A stretch of DNA of 64,000 nucleotides from Prosopocoilus inquinatus. Taxonomy: Eukaryota > Arthropoda > Insecta > Coleoptera > Lucanidae. The stretch covers positions 64,356,212 to 64,420,211 of the forward strand of contig CM069870.1 of NCBI GenBank assembly GCA_036172665.1, written 5' to 3'. Shown one piece after another: positions 58,371-64,000 of this stretch. Made by a program: the position numbers and the translations under genes. Every line of letters begins with the position of its first letter. Position 1 is the first letter of the stretch. A model generated the notes under the pieces. It did not search any database. It was not told the origin of the DNA and saw nothing but the letters and a program-made list of their open reading frames with translations.

Positions 58371-60205
58371 TACACTTATTTCAGCATACGCTTCAGTACT
58401 TAAATTACCTTTTAATTAATTAAGTGAAATGATGTTTTTGGGCCAGCAATTCCTTTCCTCCTTATTAAGAACGTCGCCACAACTCTACGCAATCCTCATT
58501 ATTCCCCTGGAGAGTTTCAACGTCCAAATCCTACCAACTTAATATTCAACAACAGCAACAAAACTGTTGTCAGTGCCTACAAAGTAAGCCAATACCGGTA
58601 AATCCAAGCGCAAAACGAAACAAACCAGACCCAGCAGTAGCAAACATGCGCTGGTTTTTTGACCCACACTTAAAAAATCGGTTTCCTGTTCGTTCATGTT
58701 TTATTTTATTTTATTTTATTTTTTTTTTCGTTTGCCGGGTAATTACCTTCCTACCTGTCTCGAGTTTACGCAGAATCAGAAAAACTTGCCTGTAAACTAG
58801 ATCTATTAAGGTGTAATTTGTCCGGCGAACCTGAATTGTTGCTTTGCCTCTTGCGTGTGGATTACGTGTGTCACTAGTTCGCAGAATTTAGAGCAAGAAT
58901 AAGACAACTTGAAGAACAAAGAGGTTGAAGTGGTCAAGAAGAAATGTTTGCAACGTAAAGGACGTTTTGATTTTGAATTTGGTTCAAGTTGTACCTTCAA
59001 GAATTTTTGGACTGGAGATGTGGTTTGGAGATGGGATACGTTCTATTTGATTCGATTTCGTTAATTTTTGAACCATACAGGAAGTACGGTAGTGTGAAAT
59101 GGTCACAAGGAAAGCAAATTGGGATAATTTTTTTTTTTTTCATAAAATGAAAACGTGGATCTAGTGACAACGAACTCTTTTGAAATTGCTAAGGCATTTT
59201 GAAATGCTCTTATAGATTTATGGCAATAAAAGCGTACTATTTTACGATTAAGCCGTCAAATGAGCTTTAAAAATAGCATTTCCAAATATGTGTCAACGCA
59301 TACGAGACCGTCCACCGAACTGGGATTATAAAATTTACATAACGACGAACATAACTCGTCTTATTGAACAGTTAGTTATGCGAGCGGCGAAGTTATTTTA
59401 ACGTTACTCTAGCGGCTCACTTAGTGAATTCCTCGCGTTTTTCACATTTATCTCTCCGTAATTTTCATTTTTACTGTTCCGATTTATCTCGGGAATTATT
59501 AACGCCGAGGCGATTACTTGCATTCTTCGTTCTTCTAGAAAGAAGCTGCACGTCGCCGATGAGTTGTTTACGGACGAGAAAAGAAGTTTGCTGCGTTCAA
59601 GAGTGTCTAACAAGGCCTATAAATTAATCCAAGTCGAAGAAAGATTCGATTTTTTAAATTATTTTGTGAACAGAATGAATGCCTGTTTTACTAGACGTAT
59701 TATAAGTAGTTGCGGCTTGGCTACAAATTACAAATTATTTTGAAATGAAAGCCCAAAATACACATAAGAACGTATTAATTATAAGGAAGATAATATTAAA
59801 AGAAATTGGGAATGTTAAAAAGTGGCACGATGATCGGGATAAATTCGGATTAAACTGGTTGATTAAAAAAAAAATTGCATTGGTAGCATATTGATTTTCT
59901 TTCAAAAGATTAAAACTGATTGGTAATACTTCTTTGTGCCTTATCAATAAATTTGATCCCTCTCGTGTTTTATCATTGGATTTGATCACCTTTGATTCAT
60001 CCTTGTCACATTTAATTCTCAATTCCTTTGAAAACTGAAACTCATAAATTCACACTCGTTAGTCATGTATTTTCATAGAGCTTGGATCATCCTAAAATAA
60101 ATATTTGGAGAATCTTGACAGCCTAACAAATGTTTACAAACGTCAATCGTCCTCCTCTATTCCACTGTAAATAAATAATCGCCGCTGTTGCGCGTTAATA
60201 TTTGC
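58371..60205. other. spacer, partly single-copy
   Basis: A (TTTTA)n run lies at about 58699-58725. The region 59285-59640 is CpG-richer and non-repetitive, with frames on both strands that are not recognised. Confidence 0.35.
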
Positions 60206-60700
60206 AATCCAACCGCAGACATTCTAACAACAACATTTATCCGAGCGACGTGAAAGGACTAGATTTCTCTGCGAAAAAAAACCTTCAAATAAACATTCCC
60301 AACAGCAGCAGCAGCACCAGCATTGCATTGCTGCAAACCTGAGTAAGTTCCAGTTTCCGAAACGCCCGAGAACGATTCGCTTAAAAATGTGGGAACGCAG
60401 CGTGTTGTTTCTCTTCCATTTTAAAAGCACGTTTCACGATGTTTATTTCTACGCACGTAAACGACGACGACGGTGGATAAATAACGCTAAGTGCGCATAA
60501 ATAAATTAATTCGCAAAAAGTGGAAACTGGCCGCGCACGCAAAAGCAAATGTGGAATAATCCGGCGCACGACTGCTCTTAATTATTAATGAACGTTTTGC
60601 TTTCATTAACTAACTGTAACCGCAATCTCTTCAATTAACCGCTCTCTGTTTGTTGGAGAGACGGAAACGGAATTAGAAAGCGCTCGTGAAAGAAACCAAA
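60206..60700. other. CpG-richer single-copy block, possible regulatory DNA
   Basis: This block contrasts with the AT-rich repeats around it. It has a short AGC run at 60304-60321, CGACGACGACGG near 60464, and homeodomain-like AT words such as AATTAATTCGC and AATTATTAATGAACG. Several short frames on the minus strand are not recognised. It could be an enhancer or promoter. That is inference from composition only. Confidence 0.25.
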
Positions 60701-61037
60701 TCGAAATCACGTTTTTTTTTTTTTAATCACGACCCGTGCTTAGACTCCAATGCTCCACGAGGGTTGGTTAGATTGGGTGGATAAGTCATCAAAAACAACG
60801 TTAGGAAGAGATTTTTTCATTTATGTTATCAAGGAAAGCGTTTTTCCCAAAAAAAGAGAATGCTCAATAGAGCTTGAATTAGAAACATCTGTTTCGGAAG
60901 AGATAATGAGGGATAAATCCATGAAGAAGATGAGAAAGATGGCTAAGAACTGAAACCAGAAACCAATCAAAATGAAATACATTAAAGGTCATTTAAATAG
61001 CCTTATAGAAGTTGTCTTCTCGAATAGACTTCCCTAA

Positions 61038-61135
61038 TTCCCAATTTCTTCACCTCCAGACAAATTTATCTGCCAGGTATTATCCTTGGATATTACCTAG
61101 TAGATAAGTTTAACAAGAAGTGAAGAAATCGGCCG
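61038..61135. mobile_element. foldback MITE (family F), copy 7
   Basis: TTCCCAATTTCTTCACCTCC at the left and GAAGTGAAGAAATCGGCCG at the right, with AAATTTATCTGCCAGGTA partly mirrored. TAA flanks it at 61035-61037 and 61136-61138. It is more decayed than the copies at 23081 and 45422. Confidence 0.8.
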
Positions 61136-61599
61136 TAAGTCAGTACACTGTAACCGTTAGATGCATTTCATTTTGACTGGTTTTGGTCAATTCCCTCTAG
61201 GTTTGCAGTTTTTGACATTCAACTCTTTCTGCCTTGCTTTCTTCGATGCAATTCAAAGCCTCCTTCCTCTTTTGCTGTTTTGTCTAGCAACTCAAAAGAA
61301 ATCCTTATTAATTTGTTCGGTTTCCAGTAAGTTTTCTTCCAAATGCCTTCCTCCAGTACAGTATTTAAATGAAAGATCATGAAAGACGCAATGATATCAT
61401 GAAACAGGTGAAGTAGAGAAGACCACCAACATACAGAAGAAACCGCTGGTCACATCGTGGAGATAGAACTGAGTGAATGTACTATGTGCATAATTGTGAA
61501 TGGTAGAAGATGAGCAGGACGAAAGGAAAGATTAAGATCGTTTTAAGAATAAATCATTTGAAGAGAAGTGGTTATTAAGAATCAGAGAAAGTATAGGGA

Positions 61600-61668
61600 C
61601 AAATGTATTTTTTTCAGGTTAAAGTAACTTTAAATTTAAAGTCTGATTATGAAAACGGCACGTAAAGA
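61600..61668. repeat. half copy of the 46560-type foldback
   Basis: TGTATTTTTTTCAGGTTAAA, then TTTAAAGTCTGATTATGAAA and ACGGCACG before TAA, matches the right half of 46560-46668. The left half is not found. Confidence 0.55.
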
Positions 61669-61669
61669 A

Positions 61670-62110
61670 ACTAGACGTAGTACTTCGTCGAGTTGGCTGG
61701 CCGACAATGTGTGCTGCTTCGTCATCCCGTAAGAATTCCGCCGTTTGATCATAACGCAATAAAAATTGGGCAAATGTTATCATTATAATTCTTCACTTTG
61801 AACCAATGAGATTGTATTACAGAGACTTATGAAAAACGGGATCTAGGGTTGCCAGATTGGGAAAAACGCGAAATGCCGCAATTTAGGCTACATTTACGAG
61901 ATATTTGGCGCTTAAAAATTTATTTGGTGCTTGGCGCCTGGCGTCACACAACGACACTCAACAAAATTCTACTTCTAATATGGAACCGAAGTACAGCACT
62001 GACCAAAAATTATTTAAAATCGCATAGTGACGCAAAGAAGAAACAAAACAATGCGATCAATAATGATCGATCGCTACTTTAATTTATAGATACTAAAATG
62101 ATGAGAAGGA
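61670..62110. other. spacer
   Basis: The 77-codon frame at 61849-62082 is not recognised. Nothing else is seen. Confidence 0.35.
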
Positions 62111-63050
62111 GTAACTTCGAGTATCATTTTTTTTTGTTCAATTCTTATCTTTTCTTTCTCTTCTGGTTTTTTTCTTTCATTTTAAAAAATTGATGTTTTG
62201 CATTTTATTTTGACACATCGTCACATTAGCTTCTGGACTTGTAAAAATATTTGGCCGGAGAATCTCCGTTATTTCATTTTCTTTGTCAATTTTTCTTTTG
62301 TTTTTTCTGTTTCTCGCACTTTCATTCTTTTTAATCGAACAGTTTTTTGTTAGTTCATCATTTTATGCTTGCCTAATTCTTTTTTGTTTCTTTATTTTTA
62401 TCAAATTGATTTTTCATATTTTTTTGATCGTCGATTTTTTATAACTGTCTTTTGATTTCTAAGTTTTTTTTTTTTTAATTTATTTTATTGTTTTGATTTT
62501 TCTTTCTTTTTGCTTATTTTAGTCGTTCTTCTTTTGTTTTTATTTTCGGTTCATGTTTTCGCACTATGTATTTCTCTTTTGCTTTTCTCATTGAATTGTC
62601 TTTTTTTGCATTTTAGCGACGCTTTCTTTGTGATTCGTCGTTTTTCATTTGCTTCTTCGTGTTCATCTCAGCTGTGATAATCTTTTGTTTTACCTATTGT
62701 ATTTCGACGACGTTCATTTCTTTTTTGTTTTTTCTTTTAATAAAATAAAAATTTTCTGCGCATTTTTTTGATTCGCCCGAAAAACTGTCTTTTGTTTTTC
62801 TTATTGAATTGTTTTTTTTTTTGTTAATTTTACCGACGCTTTCTTCGTAGTTCGTCGTTTTTCATTTGTTTCTTCGTGTTCATCTCGGCTGTGATATTCT
62901 TTTGTTTTACCCGTTGTATTTCGACGACGTTTATCTCTTTTTCGTTTTTTTTTTGAAATAAAATAAAAATTTTCTGCGAATTTTTTTGATTCGACCGAAA
63001 AACTGTATTTTGTTTTTCTTATTGATTTTTTTTTCTTGCGTAGTCAAAAT
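62110..63050. repeat. T-rich domain 3 with ~215-bp tandem units
   Basis: The plus strand is heavily T-biased. CGACGCTTTCTT, then TTCGTCGTTTTTCATTTG, TCTTCGTGTTCATCTC, GTATTTCGACGACGTT and TAAAATAAAAATTTTCTGCG recur with units starting near 62617 and 62832. Related words occur at 26250-27228. Confidence 0.78.
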
Positions 63051-63179
63051 GACATACGTTAAACATTCTTTGGGTAAACGGATTTAGAAAAGAAGAAGAA
63101 GAAGTATTTTCTTTCTATGTTGCACATTTTTGTAGTTGATTCGTTGGCTAGACTTTGCCCTACCCATTCAATTGATTTG

Positions 63180-64000
63180 GCGGTGAACCTTTTTGTATAT
63201 AATTAACTTTGGCCCATCCATCTGGCCATCTTCTTGCGGAGAAGACAGAACCGAATCCACAGTCGAAAATAGTTGTGGATTAATGAAGAACAGTAAAGAG
63301 GTAGACTAGGTTGTCTTAGGAATAAATCAATGGGAGAGAAGGAAGTTGGCTAAGAATAAAAGAGAGACGCTTACTTTGTACATTCGTTAAGCTACTGATT
63401 TCCAAACTGGGAGGCGCGGATTGATGCAAAGGGAGGCGGTGAACCTTTTTTTAAGTTAATTCACTTTGGCCATCCATTTAATTGGTTTGGCGGAGAAGAT
63501 AAAACCGAAACCACAGTTGAAAGTAGTTGTGGATGAATGAAGAACAGTAAAGAGGTAGACTAGGTTGTCTTAGGAATAAGTCAATGGGAGAAGAAGAAGT
63601 TGGTCAAGAATAAAAGAGAGAGGGTTACTTTGAACATTCGTTATGGTGGCGATTTCTAAACTGGGAGGCGCAGATTGATGCAAGGAAGGCGGTGAATCTT
63701 TTTTTAGTTAATTCACCTTGGCCATCCATTTAATTGGTTTAGCACAGAAGACAAAATCGAATCCACAATTGAAAGTAGTTGTGGATAAATGAAGAACAGT
63801 AAAGAGGTTGTCTTAGAAATAAATCAATGTGAGAGAAGGAAGTTGGCCAAGAATAAAAGAGAGAGGCTTACTTTGAACATTCGGTAAGGTGGCGATTTCT
63901 AAACTGGGAGGCGCGCCTCCCTGGGGAGGTGCGGATTGATACAAAGGGAGGAGCGAAAAGTGTAATACGAATGTAATTTTCATAAGAAAACGTACGTAGG
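63180..64000. repeat. tandem array, ~252-bp unit, running out of the window
   Basis: GGCGGTGAACCTTTTT, or close to it, recurs near 63179, 63436 and 63689. AGTTGTGGAT recurs at 63271, 63525 and 63777. Other shared words are GAAGAACAGTAAAGAGG, AAGAATAAAAGAGAGA and AAACTGGGAGGCGC. The units are close in sequence, so amplification is recent. Confidence 0.9.

Overview
This window looks like non-coding, transposon-rich DNA from an insect nuclear genome. A beetle or a similar insect with AT-rich intergenic DNA is an inference from the mariner, LINE and MITE content. No intact host protein-coding gene, tRNA, rRNA or CRISPR array can be supported. Almost every open reading frame is short and chance-like. 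The only convincing protein homology is to transposable elements: two mariner transposases, one Tc1/mariner C-terminal relic, one 5'-truncated LINE reverse transcriptase, and LINE C-terminal tails inside a tandem array.

Layout. 1-522 is the truncated end of a mariner. 993-4234 holds small DNA-transposon relics, including a TA-flanked Tc1-like element, a TA-flanked MITE, a tRNA-like inverted repeat and a hAT MITE with an 8-bp target duplication. 5300-8300 has a possible SINE, two foldbacks, a solo LTR (7143-7697) and a MITE. 9049-9103 is the best host-gene candidate: a 55-nt exon-like block whose acceptor also reads as a donor, as in a recursive-splice exon. 10393-11700 is a ~300-bp tandem repeat. 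13361-17970 is mostly single-copy. 18212-20803 is three tandem 865-bp units carrying a LINE-like tail. 27232-27987 is a nested palindrome cluster. 28508-32225 is a ~1.3-kb palindrome split by a LINE insertion. 34545-35880, 26250-27228 and 62110-63050 are T-rich domains. 38930-42620 is a purine-rich repeat field. 43270-44575 is a foldback plus a 566-bp tandem duplication. 45422-46668 holds three Harbinger-like foldbacks. 48374-49779 is a hAT-like element filled with a ~180-bp satellite. 51272-52553 is a complete mariner with a 14-bp deletion. 54544-55007 is a second solo LTR. 56480-57690, 58008-58356 and 63180-64000 are further tandem duplications.

How the parts relate. Several families recur: mariner (two copies, opposite orientation), the solo-LTR family (two), the hAT family (two), a foldback family with TTA or TAA target duplications and GGCC-containing termini (about seven), TA-flanked elements beginning CNGGGTGT (four or five), and a ~125-175-bp repeat shared between 1512, the 18-20 kb array and 36.3-37.1 kb. 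None appears able to move by itself. All base comparisons were made by eye.
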